Shown here piece by piece: positions 22,001 through 32,700 of a stretch of DNA of 64,000 bases. The notes under the pieces were generated by a model that saw only the letters and a program-made list of their open reading frames with translations, made no database searches and was not told where the DNA came from. Source of the stretch: Patella vulgata (lineage: Eukaryota; Mollusca; Gastropoda; Patellidae); contig NC_065885.2 of assembly GCF_932274485.2 (NCBI RefSeq), forward strand, positions 34,857,062 to 34,921,061, given 5' to 3'. The position numbers and the translations under genes are program-made. The first letter of the stretch is position 1; each line of letters starts with the position of its first letter.

Positions 22001-25000
22001 TCTAAAATCTTATTCAAGTAGGTGGAAATTTGATTTTATTAGTTTTCCAAATAAATCTCATTCTTTTTACAAAACTTTTTACAGACACATTTTAGAATCA
22101 GTAGCTATCAATTAATATTAACAGAAAAAAAAAGACTTGCTTCATTTAACGGACATTTAGTTGCATTTCGATCTAATTTACCGTGAATATGGATGTTGGG
22201 AACGTGAATGATGTCTTAACACGACAAAAATACGATTCATTTTTATAAGCCCACATGGAAATGTGGTCGTATATTGCCGTCGGTCCGTCCGTCTGTCCAT
22301 CATCCACAATTTCTTGTGAACACTCTACAGACTACATTTATCATATGATTGTTTTGAAATTGATATATTATGTTGTTTGCATTAGTGGGATGAAGAATTC
22401 TATTTAATTTCAATAATTTCTGTCTTAATGTCTTCTGAAGTTATGGCCCTTGTTTTACTTTGTTGCATCTTGTGAACGACAAAAGTTATCAACCGATCTG
22501 TATGAAATTTATATGCATCATTTAAATTAGTACAACAAAGAATCCTATTGAATTTCAGCAATTTCCGTTAATTACATCTAGAGTTATGGCCCTTGTTTCA
22601 CTTTGTTGAATCTTGTGAACACTCTAATGACAACAGTTATCGTCTGATCTGTTTGAAATTTATATGCATCATTTAAATTAGTGAATCGAAGAAGCCGATT
22701 GAATTTCAGCAATTTCCATGAATTACGCTGTGAGTTAGGTATGGTCCTTGTTACACTTTGTTGTACCATGTGAATGCTCTGACGACAAAAGTTATTATCA
22801 AATCTGTATGAAATTTATCGTTTAAATTAGTAAAACGAACAATCCTATTGAGTTTCAGCAAATTTCCGTTAATTACATCTAGAGTTATGGCTCTTGTTTC
22901 ACTTTGTTGACCCTTGTGAACGCTCAAACAACAAAAGTTATCACCCAATCTGTATGAAATTCATATGCATCATTTAAATTAGTGAAATGAAGAAGCCTAT
23001 TGAATGTCAGCAATCGTCTGTTCTGTTGTGTTATTTAAAGTAGTGTAACGAAGAAGCAAGATAGTTACTTAGACTAGAGTTATATATCTATGACTGTGCA
23101 TTTGGGTATAGCGGCATAGCCTATTCGCAGTAAGACCTTTGCCGATAAACGTAGGAGGGTTTCCAGTATTTTTGAATAAAACAGAATCGCTGGTTATGGC
23201 CCTATTTTCACTTTGCAGGATCTTGTGATGCTCTAATGACAAAAAGTTATCTTCCGATCTGTATGACAAATTGCAGCATTTTTCAAATTAGTAAAATGAA
23301 GAAACCTATGGAAGTTGAATACCTAAAATAAAGATTCATAATGCAACAACCTTTGTGGACTGCTCAGACATTTCAGCTGCTGTGGACCTATGTTTCGTTC
23401 TCTGGCAACCTATCATTTGTCGTCATTAAGTCTTGTCAACCAATCACTGAATTACCGTGAGGAATAACACTTCAATTCAATTCACGCCCATTCCCAGAAT
23501 ATATCATTATTCCAACTTTACTAAAAGAATTGGGTTGACTGAAATTTTAAAACTTACAAATAAAAAGAGTTAGAAATAAGAAAATAAAAATTGACAGAAT
23601 GTGCTCAGACTTTATTTGAATGAAACTACTGCATCATTTACCATCATTCATTATCGTGAGGAGTCACACCTCGATTCAGTTCCATTCCCTGAATATCACT
23701 TTTTGAACTTAAAAAAAAGAAATTCAAAACAAGAAGCAAAAAGAAATGAAAAAGTGTCATGCTTGAATAAAAGTAGTCTATGTATATAATAGTAAGAAAT
23801 ATGTGGACGTATATAAGTATATTGATTAATAATAGATGTATATTTAGAACACAGACTGGTAGTTGTATAGAATTATTTATACAGAAATTCACATTCACCA
23901 TCTAAATCAATATAGTTTTATATATATATAGTGACCTTAATAAAGAAAACTAAAATGAGGTTTAACATTCTACTTTTCTACAACAACTGGGATAAACAAA
24001 TGGCCATACTTGTATACCATGCTGTGTGAGCTTATAGGGCAATTATGTATGGACAGCAGCATTATTGACTACTGTTATTTCAAAACCGTCAATTGTTAAT
24101 ATACGTGCATACCAGCTTTTTTTTTGATCTCATCAGAAGAATTAGATAATATGTTCCTTGCCAGAATACTGACTTTGGAAAACCATGCCAGAAAATCCTA
24201 CGGAACTTTTCTCGGTCAACCCTGGGTAGCGAGCCTGCACCATACTTACTGAGCTACCAAGACTTTGTCTTTATTATTTTTTAATTCAGTCATGGCTATC
24301 ATATAATTTTAAACAACATCCCTTTCCCAAAGGTTATAAAAAGTATTGATGTAAAGTAAAACATTGGCGCAAATCAGCAAGGTGTTGATCGATCAAAAAT
24401 GTAAAAATCAAGGATCTCTGCTATTTGTTATCTTTTAATGGGTAGGTAATATCCCCTAAAATAATATTTTGGGTTAGGGTTAGGGTGGCTAATGCGTGCA
24501 AGTTGTATCATAAAATAAAATCTGTCATTGAGTCAATAACAAAATTAAACCATATGTTAATCCCGAAATGACCTAGTTTGTGTTAATTGGATGTTAAACC
24601 CCATTTTTCTCTCTCTCCCCTCTTAAAACGTGTCTTCTCACACTCATAGTCATATAACCATTTGTTTTATGAATTTGCAAATTTGTGTACCAGTGACTTG
24701 GCCCATATCACTTCCGTGTCTTTTCCAATTGAAATGGGGGAACCATGCTCACACTCACCAGGGGATCTGGGGTTTGATGCCTCTGTTGATCGAGAAAGAT
24801 CCCCAGGATTTTTTTCAGTGTGGTTTCTTCTTGCCAGTGGTGCAAGACGGAGGCCCTTGACAGTTGGAATTTGATATATTAGTACCGGTAGGCTGTTTGG
24901 TGTACACCCGTCTTCATTAGCCCAGGTGGTGTAGAAAAGTAAATTGTTAAACTCCCATTTCATTTCATAAAAATGACACATCTGTACCAACCATGAAAAT

Positions 25001-25773
25001 TGTTTTAATAATAAGGATTAGCCCAGGTGGTGTAGAAAAGTAAATTGTTAAACTCCCATTTCATTTCATAAAAATGACACATCTGTACCAACCATGAAAA
25101 TTGTTTTAATAATAAGGATTTTTGTTTTCAATTCCAGGTGACATATCAACTGAAAATTTTAACAACAGCAATATTTTCTGTGTTTATGCTAAAGAGAGAA
25201 ATAGCCAAATTACAATGGGTGTCGTTATTAATACTTTTTGCAGGTGTTTCAGTCGTCCAGCTCCAGGCAGATAGTAATAATACCAAGACACCTACTGTAA
25301 TGCAGAATCCTTTCAAAGGACTTGTAGCTGTAGTCATTTCCTGTGTTCTGTCTGGGTTTGCCGGTGTTTACTTTGAAAAAATTCTAAAAGGAACCAGGCA
25401 GTCGGTTTGGATCCGCAACATCCAATTAAGTGTCTTTGGCGTCATCGTTGGACTATTTACCATGGAGATCAAAGATGGCACATCCGTTCACGAGAAAGGA
25501 TTTTATTTTGGATACACATGGCTTGTTTGCCTGGTAATTGCTTTACAAAGTTTTGGTGGATTAGTTGTGGCTGTAGTCGTGAAATACGCTGACAACATTT
25601 TAAAAGGATTTGCCACGTCTGCATCTATAGTATTATCATGTATAGCTTCCATTTATTTCTTTGACTTTCAGCTGACCTTACAGTTTACCGTTGGTGCTCT
25701 ATTTGTAATGCTGGCAGTTTATATGTATAGTAAGTTTGTACCTTTACCAAAAGAAAAACCTCTCAATTTTTAA
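12897..25773 (+). CDS. SLC35A2: UDP-galactose transporter, SLC35A2 type (3 exons, 358 aa)
   Basis: A Golgi nucleotide-sugar antiporter that exchanges luminal UMP for cytosolic UDP-galactose, supplying galactosyltransferases. Exons 12897-13005, 20183-20514 and 25138-25773 join in phase to 1,077 nt. Family signatures are seen in order: [18 protein letters not shown] (first membrane helix), [73 protein letters not shown] and [19 protein letters not shown]. Several choices, such as GFYFGYT and [13 protein letters not shown], fit SLC35A2 better than its close relatives A1 and A3. The length is typical (human about 390). Hydrophobic segments are consistent with about ten membrane helices. Introns are 7.2 and 4.6 kb and full of repeats. 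Confidence 0.94.
13484..13757 (-). repeat. tRNA-derived SINE (family 1)
   Basis: On the minus strand the head GGGCATGGTGGCTCAGTGGG has an A-box-like TGGCTCAGTGGGTTAGGCG and, about 40 bp on, the B-box-like GGTTCACTCCC. The body resembles 33061-33397. It lies in SLC35A2 intron 1. Confidence 0.75.
14189..14413 (+). repeat. Direct repeat, left copy (partner 15989-16188)
   Basis: Starts ACAGCAGCTTTAAACTGTAA and runs to GTATCAAGTTTACATG. The partner 1.8 kb away is nearly identical but lacks about 27 bp; in this copy that stretch lies between two TGTCC words (near 14226-14260). Confidence 0.9.
14920..15560. repeat. 150-bp tandem array (about four copies)
   Basis: Monomers contain GATTGACTTTAAATTTATAC, CAGTGTTTAAGGTCATGAGA and AGAGTTATGGCCCTTGATCA at a 150-bp period. 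As 150 is a multiple of three and one minus frame lacks stops, a 189-codon frame results. I regard it as incidental. Confidence 0.92.
15989..16188 (+). repeat. Direct repeat, right copy (partner 14189-14413)
   Basis: Same sequence as 14189-14413, with only a few substitutions and one internal deletion. The two copies bracket the 150-bp array and the TGTGGGCGTATG end. Confidence 0.9.
16195..17084 (-). repeat. Second hairpin-ended array, inverted, with a different monomer
   Basis: The right end CCCACACTGAAATGTGGGCG-TATAAAAAT (17056-17084) is the same terminus as at 13848, in the opposite orientation. The interior is a degenerate tandem repeat with words ACTTCACACCAAATTTGAAA, AAACTGTAGCCTCTAT and TTCACAAGGTTTT. 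Confidence 0.7.
17660..17934 (-). mobile_element. MITE, 275 bp, compact copy of the TTTAAAGG family
   Basis: Ends ACATTATGTAAGAGCTGAAA and (inverted) TTTAAAGGTGCATTATGGAA are imperfect inverted repeats sharing CATTATG and AGAGCT. Copies or parts are also at 8281-9304, 32515-32700, 19205-19290 and 3355-3390. Confidence 0.7.
18777..19205. repeat. Large inverted repeat in SLC35A2 intron 1
   Basis: The left arm (about 18777-18948) and right arm (about 19028-19205) are reverse complements at high identity; for example TATGTCAACATATCCTTTCC (18831) pairs with GGAAAGGATATGTTGACATT (19134). Loop about 80 bp. A short open frame from 19003 lies wholly in the loop and right arm. Confidence 0.88.
19925..20115 (+). 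repeat. Tandem ~29-bp repeat before SLC35A2 exon 2
   Basis: Six to seven degenerate copies of a unit like AAAAGTTGTTATCTTTGAAA-AAGTATTG, ending about 70 bp before the exon 2 acceptor. Confidence 0.8.
20183..20514 (+). CDS. SLC35A2: SLC35A2 exon 2
   Basis: The acceptor is a T-tract ending CAG at 20180-20182; the donor GTAATT follows CATTTCAG at 20514. It encodes 110 codons after a split codon, from [10 protein letters not shown] to SNLDAATFQ, covering roughly the first four membrane helices. The MRYTRT and STAVVMSE motifs are family hallmarks. The open frame continues upstream only as intron. Confidence 0.95.
21041..21312 (-). repeat. tRNA-derived SINE (family 2)
   Basis: Reverse orientation: head GGGGGCTGGATAGCCGAATG, B-box region GGTTTCGTTTCCCC, internal GGACCCGGAGAAAGCC (plus strand) and tail TCTCTCTATC. 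Good match to 45481-45754. Confidence 0.85.
22242..23422 (+). repeat. Hairpin-ended element with ~150-bp tandem monomers
   Basis: The left end is hairpin CCCACATGGAAATGTGGTCG (22251), then GCCGTCGGTCCGTCCGTCTG. Monomers carry GAGTTATGGCCCTTGTTTCA, ATCTGTATGAAATTTATATG and CAACAAAAGTTATCA. The right end is CTGCTGTGGACCTATGTTTC (23379). Related to but diverged from the 27668-29095 copy. Confidence 0.85.
23952..24265 (-). repeat. tRNA-derived SINE (family 1)
   Basis: Minus orientation: head TCTTGGTAGCTCAGTAAGTA, B-box-like region around GGTTGACCGAG, and the 3' end AATGTTAAACCTCATTTT. Confidence 0.7.
24515..24625 (+). repeat. SINE (family 2), internally deleted
   Basis: CTGTCATTGAGTCAATAACA jumps straight to ATTAAACCATATGTTAATCC, then GACCTAGTTTGTGTTAATTG and the TTTTTCTCTCTCTCCCC tail. 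Confidence 0.75.
24690..24970 (+). repeat. SINE (family 1)
   Basis: Contains GATCTGGGGTTTGATGCCTC (B-box-like), CCAGTGGTGCAAGACGGAGG, ACCCGTCTTCATTAGCCCAG and a TTAAACTCCCATTTCATTTC 3' end. Short frames in it are incidental. Confidence 0.7.
24916..25117 (+). repeat. Exact 101-bp tandem duplication
   Basis: 24916-25016 and 25017-25117 are identical over all 101 bp (start ATTAGCCCAGGTGGTGTAGA, end TTTTAATAATAAGG). The unit includes the SINE tail and ends 20 bp before the SLC35A2 exon 3 acceptor. Confidence 0.97.
25138..25773 (+). CDS. SLC35A2: SLC35A2 exon 3 (C-terminal half, stop)
   Basis: The acceptor ATTCCAG ends at 25137; the stop TAA is at 25771. It encodes 211 residues, [14 protein letters not shown] through LPKEKPLNF, holding the remaining membrane helices, including the strongly conserved [14 protein letters not shown] 101-bp exact tandem duplication ends only 20 bp upstream of this exon. 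Confidence 0.96.
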   Translation: MTYQLKILTTAIFSVFMLKREIAKLQWVSLLILFAGVSVVQLQADSNNTKTPTVMQNPFKGLVAVVISCVLSGFAGVYFEKILKGTRQSVWIRNIQLSVFGVIVGLFTMEIKDGTSVHEKGFYFGYTWLVCLVIALQSFGGLVVAVVVKYADNILKGFATSASIVLSCIASIYFFDFQLTLQFTVGALFVMLAVYMYSKFVPLPKEKPLNF

Positions 25774-26154
25774 AGAAAAATTTGGGAGGAGACAAAATTG
25801 TACATGCATCGATCAGAATCCATTAATTATTAGTGAGGAAAAGATCTTTTCATTATCACTTGCAATTACATCATAAAAGCTTATGAGGAGCTTTGAGGGA
25901 ACTGTTATTCTTTCATAAAGTAGAAAATTGGGGCTTCAGATAATTATATTTATTTTGTTTTGTATTTGCTAAAATAATTATTTCATTTATATGTCTATAT
26001 TATATTTATTTTATGATCCTATCTTATTTTGTCATCAATAATTAGATCATGTCTGTTGTACAGATATTTGAATGTTCAGTTGTTCAGCACAAAATGTAAA
26101 CATCTGTGGCAGACTTAATGGAGTTTATTCTAAAGTCGGACGCATATTGTTTCA

Positions 26155-26178
26155 AATAAAAACAAAACGGAAAATAAA
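26155..26178 (+). promoter_or_regulatory. Candidate poly(A) signals of SLC35A2
   Basis: Two AATAAA hexamers (26155-26160 and 26173-26178) about 385-405 bp after the stop codon, giving a plausible 3' UTR of about 0.4 kb. Confidence 0.45.
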
Positions 26179-26179
26179 A

Positions 26180-27667
26180 TGTGTAGCTGTTCTTTTTCGT
26201 ATTGATGTGTGACGATTAAAAACTGTTTAGCCCAATGTTTATTGTTTATCTAAATGAGATTGCATTCAACCAGTTATATTGAATTGTATTGTGTCATTCA
26301 AAATGACGACTCCTATGGAAGTTACTGAGTCTGAGGAAATTCCCCTTGAAGGACATTACTTCTGTAAAATTCAAAGAACTAGGGGAATTTTGTAAAATTT
26401 AATGTAAGCCACTATTTTGAAATTATGTGATTTTTTTGATTTTCTTTGTTGTTTCATGGTTTTTTTTGGTAGTATGCAGTTTGTTTTTGTTGTACTTGAT
26501 AAACAAGAAACGTTAGCTACAAAAATCTGTTTCTGTTTATTTGAATCCGTGTGTGTCTGACTGAACACTAACAGTTCATATTAAATTTGTTTAATAATTC
26601 ATCTGTAATATTCAAATCGATTAGACAGGTTTTCTAGGAAATGAAATTAACTAAGGTAAGTGTAACATATGATAATGATAGAACAATAGATTTTGTTCTA
26701 ATCTTCTATTCACCGCTTTTTCAACAATATTTTAAGATAGTTAATGGTTATTACATGGAATAGATAAACACCTAAACCTTTTGTAAGTTTGATTAGATTA
26801 AAATGATTGATACCTTCATCAGATTTTATCCAATCAGATTAAATGTTAAATTTCATTTCCAATCTAATTAAAATGCAAATCTTAATTCTTCTCGTTTTGA
26901 TTTTGTTGTCTTCATGACTTAAAGAGTTTTTAAATAAAACGTGTTTTGTTTGATGTGGAGGGTTCTGTTTAGTCGAGCTTTGCATAAGCTGTTCACAGCA
27001 TTTTGGAAGTAACCCTGAAATTTAGATATAGTATCTATATGACCAATGAGGTGATCTCCCACACAAACTGCTCATGTTTTTATGGAGTGGAGGCTGTCCA
27101 AACGAAACTTAAGTCTGAATTTTTATCAGATTGCTCTTTTGTCCTTCAATTAAAGTTCTCATGTAAGTCATACAATTTATTAAAGATCAAATGGCATGTT
27201 AAGCTTTATTTGAATTGTATAAATTTTGTGATATAAACCTCTGTAGAAACCATGGAAATCAGAGATGCATTTTTATCGTGAAAGCTAAGTGACTCAGAAA
27301 CAAATTTTATTAATGTTGATTTAACTTAAACCATTCTTCATCTAAAGTTTCTGTTACCCAGTTCATTGACTTTTCATTGAGGTATTTATTTTCATTTATT
27401 TATATGTTAACCCTTCATGGATGGTACATCAAAGTATATTGAAAACTCACAGTATTACCTTGAAAGAAGGGCACATACATGGGGTGTAAATGAGCTTTAT
27501 ATAAATAGGTTATTTATGGGCTTTCAGAACATATATATTCATATAAATCATATGTAGAAAACTATATATATTGGTATGATTAATCCAATATCCAACTCTT
27601 TTCCTCTTTTTTTTTCATAAGGGCATTTGGTTTGTCAGTATTACACACCATTCCTCTCTCTTTCATT
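26180..27667. other. Intergenic, no feature seen
   Basis: AT-rich DNA downstream of SLC35A2. Short inverted words around 26790-26875 (ATTAGATTAAAATG / CAATCTAATTAAAATG) are the only structure noticed. Confidence 0.6.
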
Positions 27668-29095
27668 TTTATACGCCCACATTGAAATGTGGTTGTATAT
27701 TGTCGTCACCCCCGTCCGTCCGAATTGTGGACGCTTTAGAGGCTAAAGTTAATATCCGATTGACTTTAAATTTATACACAGTGTTTAAGGTCATGAGACG
27801 AAGAATCCTATTCATTTTCAGCAATTTCCGACAATTACTTCCAGAGTTATGGCCCTTGATTACTTCAAAAAATCTTATGGACGCTCTAGAGGCTAAAGTT
27901 AATATCCGTTTGACTTTAAATTTATACACAGTGTTTAAGGTCATGAGACGAAGAAGTCTATTGATTTTCAGCGATTTCCTATAATTACTGCCAGAGTTAT
28001 GGCCCTTGATCACTTTGAAAAATCTTGTGGACGCTCTAGAGGCTAAAGTTAATATCCGATTGAGTTTAAATTTATACACAGTGTTTAAGCTCATGAGACG
28101 AAGAATCCTATTGATTTTCATCCATTTCCGATAATTACTGCCAGAGTTATGGCCCTTGATCACCTCAAAAAATCTTGTGGACGCTCTAGAGGTCAAAGTT
28201 AATATCCAATTAACTTTAAATTTATACACAGTGTTTAAGGTCATGAGACAAAGAAGCCTATTGATTTTCAGCAATTTCCGATAATTGCTGCCAGAGTTAT
28301 GGCCCTTGATCACTTTGAAAAATCTTATGGACGCTCTAGAGGCTAAAGTTAATATCCGTTTGACTTTAAATTTATACACAGTGTTTAAGGTCATGAGACG
28401 AAGAAGCCTATTGATTTTCATCCATTTCCGATAATTACTGCCAGAGTTATGGCCCTTGATCACCTCAAAAAATCTTGTGGACGCTCTAGAGGTCAAAGTT
28501 AATATCCAATTAACTTTAAATTTATACACAGTGTTTAAGGTCATGAGACAAAGAAGCCTATTCATTTTCAGCGATTTTCAATAATTACTTCCAGAGTTAT
28601 GGCCCTTGATCACCTCGAAAATCTTGTGGACACTCTAGAGGCCAAAGTTGATATCCGATTGACTTTAAATTTATACGCAGTGTTTACGGTCATAAGACGA
28701 AGAAGCGTATTGATTTTCAGAAATTTCCATTAATTACTGCCCTTGATCACTTCAAAAAATCTTGTGGATGCTCTTGAGGCTAAATTTATTTAAATTTATA
28801 CACAGTGTTTGAGGTCATGAGACAAGGAATCCTATTGATTTTCAACAATTTCCGATAATTACTACCAAACTTATGGCCCTTTGAAAAAATTGTGACATTC
28901 TAGTGGCTAAAGTTATCATCCGATTGACTTCAGACTGATAATTACTTCATGAGTTGTTACTCTTAATCAGATTTTAGTGTATTATAAATGTTTCATTACC
29001 AAAAAAAGTAAAAAATATGCGACAACACTTGTTGACTGCCCGGATGATTTAGCTGCTGTGGGCGTATGTTTCGTTGCCGGGCAACCTATCTTTTT
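27668..29095 (+). repeat. Hairpin-ended element with 150-bp tandem array (best copy)
   Basis: The left end TATACGCCCACATTGAAATG-TGGTTGTATA is a hairpin (27671-27700), followed by GTCGTCACCCCCGTCCGTCC. Then come about eight monomers of 150 bp (27730-28920) and the right end AGCTGCTGTGGGCGTATGTT (29050) with GTTGCCGGGCAACC. A 298-codon minus frame runs through the array only because the period is a multiple of three. Confidence 0.93.
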
Positions 29096-30064
29096 TGTTG
29101 TAGTGGAGCTTTCCTTTTTTTGAAAATAATCTTGTGTATTTAAAACAAGATTGAAGAAACTTTTGAAATGATTGATACATAAGTACTATATGATAACCTA
29201 GATTTTTCTATTGACAAGATTGAAAGATAAAAAATGTTTTTCAGTAGCATATGGTGTGTTATATATGAACTACCATCATTCACATATTACTCAAATGTTC
29301 AAAATATGCCATTAATGTAAAGCCCTCGGATATTGTGTAATTAACATCTGAGTACCGATATTATAAAACAATTTTTTATGAATATGCTGGCTTGTATGAA
29401 AAATATAGAATTATTGGGTTTTTATTGGTCAAAAGACCTAAGACACATGGGTGTTGATGTGAAATCAGAAGAAACCAATGTAAACTTTAAATGGCTATGT
29501 TACTTAAGTTGTAATTTAAATAAAGTACAGGTAAAATTCCCTGAGTAACAAATGTGACAAGACAGTCTTATCAAGTTTGTTGCTTGCAGAATTTTACCTA
29601 TATATTTCATTTATATTTTATTTCAATCTCCAGCCGTATTCTTCCACCCATCATTGTAAGGAGTTAATTTGTCAGTCTTGGATTTCATTTAAGTTAGAAT
29701 TGATGGACTTGATTCTTGAATAATTTTCGACCAGATTCTTTAAAGATACAAGTACTTTTGATTGGATATATGGTCTTAAATTCTATATTTGTCTTTAAGC
29801 TATATATTAAGAAACCATAATTTATCAAGTATATGTATTCATCAAGTTTATAAGCCTTCTGATGTCATTGTTAGTTGAGTTATAAACAAGACATCAGTGG
29901 ACCAAGTCTTTGCATTGATAAGAAAAGTTTACAGTACAGAATAAACGGAAGAAATAAAAAACAGAATTAAAAAATATTTGTTTATAATTAGATTAGGTCC
30001 ACTTTCATTGGTTTCTGAGGAATTTTCTCATGAAGGTGATTAGAATTATGCTTTGACTAGTGGT

Positions 30065-30352
30065 AGGGGTGTTGGGTTGCTGAATGGTTTAACTTTTGCG
30101 TGTTAGATCATGCGATCTGTCATTGAGACAAGTGGCGTGATTTCAACTGCTCACGTGTACATGAAGAAGAATATGAATAGGGTCGCCTGTCCAGCCTCAA
30201 AGGGGGTGGGGTATGGGTCATCCGATTTTCTCCCACAGCTTAAGACCCCAACACACAAGCAAATTATTGAAGTAAATTGAACCATATGTTCATCCTAGTT
30301 TGTGTCAAGTGGGCATTAACTCTCTCACTCTCTCTCTCTCTCACTCTCTCTC
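30065..30352 (+). repeat. tRNA-derived SINE (family 2)
   Basis: The head GGTGTTGGGTTGCTGAATGG is followed by GATCTGTCATTGAGACAAGT, AGGGTCGCCTGTCCAGCC, AACCATATGTTCATCCTAG and a long CTCTCTCT tail (30318-30352). Confidence 0.85.
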
Positions 30353-31679
30353 ACTTATGACTGTTTGGTGAGAAGAAACCCAGATCATTTGTCACTATGA
30401 ACTAAGTGGTAGTAATCTGCTTATGAATTCAGTTTGTTTATATAAAGTATGTGATAGAGTAAATGATTGATAGTCTATGATGGATTACCCATGATGTAGA
30501 AGCAAATTAATGCAACATTTGGAATAATGCATCCTGAGAACATTAGCTTTAACAAATTGTTAACATTTATAGATTTTGAGTAAATCACAAACTGTGTATA
30601 TTAATTTTATAGTGTATATTTTTATTGTTAGGCTTTGTATGATAAATCATTGTATATACCTCAGACCTGGTATACTACTTATTTTTGCTAATAATATATT
30701 TATGCAAATTGTTGAAAATTAAATTATTATATATCTTAAAACAACACAAGTTGATGGAGGAGGAAACAATTACAATATTTGATACAATTCATTGAAAAAC
30801 AATATACACTGTTAAAACAGTATTTCTTAGCAAGTATTAAAGATATATTTCTTTGACAATCAATATCCTATAGAAAATATGTGTTTAAATTATTTTTTTA
30901 TAAGATATTTCAAGAGAAGCAGGTATTACGCAATGAAATATTAACATTAAGGTCAATTTGAATGTGTTATCGATGTCATTATCTTTGATTTATTAATACT
31001 TGTTTTAATTTAAGCAGGTTTTTATGGGTTATCCTCAAGAGGCTGATTATTCATGACATCATTACTTCTTCTCTCATCAAAACTTTCTCATATTATTATC
31101 ATGTAACTTTATATTATCACCTCTATTGTCATGTTTGATATGCCCCTTGGAAAAATAAATAAATACTAATGGCAGAACTTATGATGATAGTCAGTATTAA
31201 ATTAATTGAATAATTGTATACTTATTGTGAGATTATGCAATTTTATTTTTCTTGTTCACACATAAGCACCATACTATTGGATACTGTAAAGACAAATTGC
31301 ATGGGTCAATTGAAGGTCTATTAATTCTCAGAGGAATATATCTTTAAGTAAGATTTTAGATTTTCAGTCACTATCACACATTTTACCATCTTTTCTTTTG
31401 GAATCCAACAACTTACATTTTTAAAAATCGCTTTGAAGAAATTAATATGATTACATGTGTTATTTAAATTGGGTTTATAGTTATGATTGCGGGTGTGATA
31501 TTATTAAAGCTGTGGGGAAAAATAAAGTGAAAAAGTGTATTGTTTTATGTAGTTCTTGGAAATCCATTGTTGACATTCATTAATTTCCCTTTATGTTTAT
31601 TGATTTTCTCCGCAAAGCAGCAGAAGTCAGTTTTCACTGGGTCCCAGAATAAGTTGTTTGTAAGTATGCTAATTAAATG

Positions 31680-32480
31680 GGGCGCCATGGTAGCTCAGCA
31701 AGTAAGACGCTGACTCGTTAACCAGGAGGTCTCAGGCATAGGCGTACGGGCTCGATGACTGTTAGGGGGGCAGAACTCGAAATGCCCGAAAAAATTCCGG
31801 TTAGCCCCACCCCCAATTTTTTAAAAATAAATTGGAAAATTTGACGACCGCAAATGCGTTTTCCCCACCACTCCAATCCGTAAATACAGCAACTACACAG
31901 TGGTCTAACAAGTATAGCTGGCAGACTCAAATTCTAATCAACCAATCAATTGTTTACAGTTCATAGAGGCAGAGGAAAATTTTGAAAATTTAACTGCCGA
32001 AAACTGGTTTTCCTGCTATTTCAGCCCTTGAATACAGCAACTTCAATGTGGTCCAAGATAGCCTACCTGAGGTGGCTGACCCGAATCACAAACAACCAAC
32101 CAATCGTCGCGCGGTATGGGGGCCTCACCCTCCTGGAGAAAATTTTGAAAATGTAACCGTCGCAAATGTGTTTTTCTGCTATTCTAGCCCGTGAGTTAAG
32201 CAACTCTAACGGTGTCCAATGGTTTTGTAACCGAAATCCCACTCAATGCTGACCTGAATTCCAACCATCCAATCAGACTGTTGCAGCTGCATTCACACAT
32301 AATAATCGATGCCCGAAAATTTTGCACAAAGTAGACAAAATGTTTCATTCCATAGTCATATCAGTACAAATTTGTGGTATTCAATAACAAGAAATGTAAA
32401 ATTGGTGTTTTATTAAATTTGTGGTATTCAATTAAATGTAAAATTGGTGTTTTATTAGATTTCGGGCACTTTATTTTGCC
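31680..32480 (+). repeat. ~190-bp degenerate tandem repeat with SINE-like head
   Basis: The head GCGCCATGGTAGCTCAGCAA is tRNA-like. Then three units carry AAAATTTTGAAAATTTAACY, GTTTTCCTGCTATTYYAGCCC and CAACCAACCAATCA. CGATGCCCGAAAATTTT (near 32308) echoes CGAAATGCCCGAAAAAATTC (31770). GC-rich for this window. Confidence 0.65.
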
Positions 32481-32514
32481 AACTAGATGAAATAATAATT
32501 TTTGTTTTCTTTCT

Positions 32515-32700
32515 TAAACATACATTATGCAAGAACTAAATCTGCCTATTGCAGGTTTTTTCTTTAGGCCTGAAATGTTATCTAAATTATTAATAAGACA
32601 TTAACTTATCCAGACCATAATCAACTCTTGATGTCATCGCTAATCTGCAATGTTTATTGGATTAGGTTTCGATTTGCTGTTCGACTTCAAGACTATGTTT
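32515..32700 (+). repeat. Partial copy of the 17660-17934 MITE
   Basis: ACATTATGCAAGAACTAAAT, CTGCCTATTGCAGGTT and TTTCTTTAGGCCTGAAATGT match 17662 onward; the other end is missing. Confidence 0.65.

Larger units (their letters stand above)
20515..25137. other. SLC35A2 intron 2
   Basis: 4.6 kb with SINEs, the 22242-23422 array and the 101-bp duplication. 21,313-22,241 shows nothing I can name. Confidence 0.8.

Noticed and set aside
24470-24490. TTAGGG-like words (GGGTTAGGGTTAGGG)
   Set aside because: Only two to three units; too short for a telomeric remnant claim.
27669-28565. 298-codon minus-strand frame across the tandem array
   Set aside because: The 150-bp period is a multiple of three, so one stop-free monomer frame extends automatically. 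No start context, no splice logic, and monomer variation is not codon-like.
31680-31735. Possible tRNA gene
   Set aside because: A-box-like and anticodon-stem-like words are present, but no paired acceptor stem or proper T-arm; best read as a SINE head.
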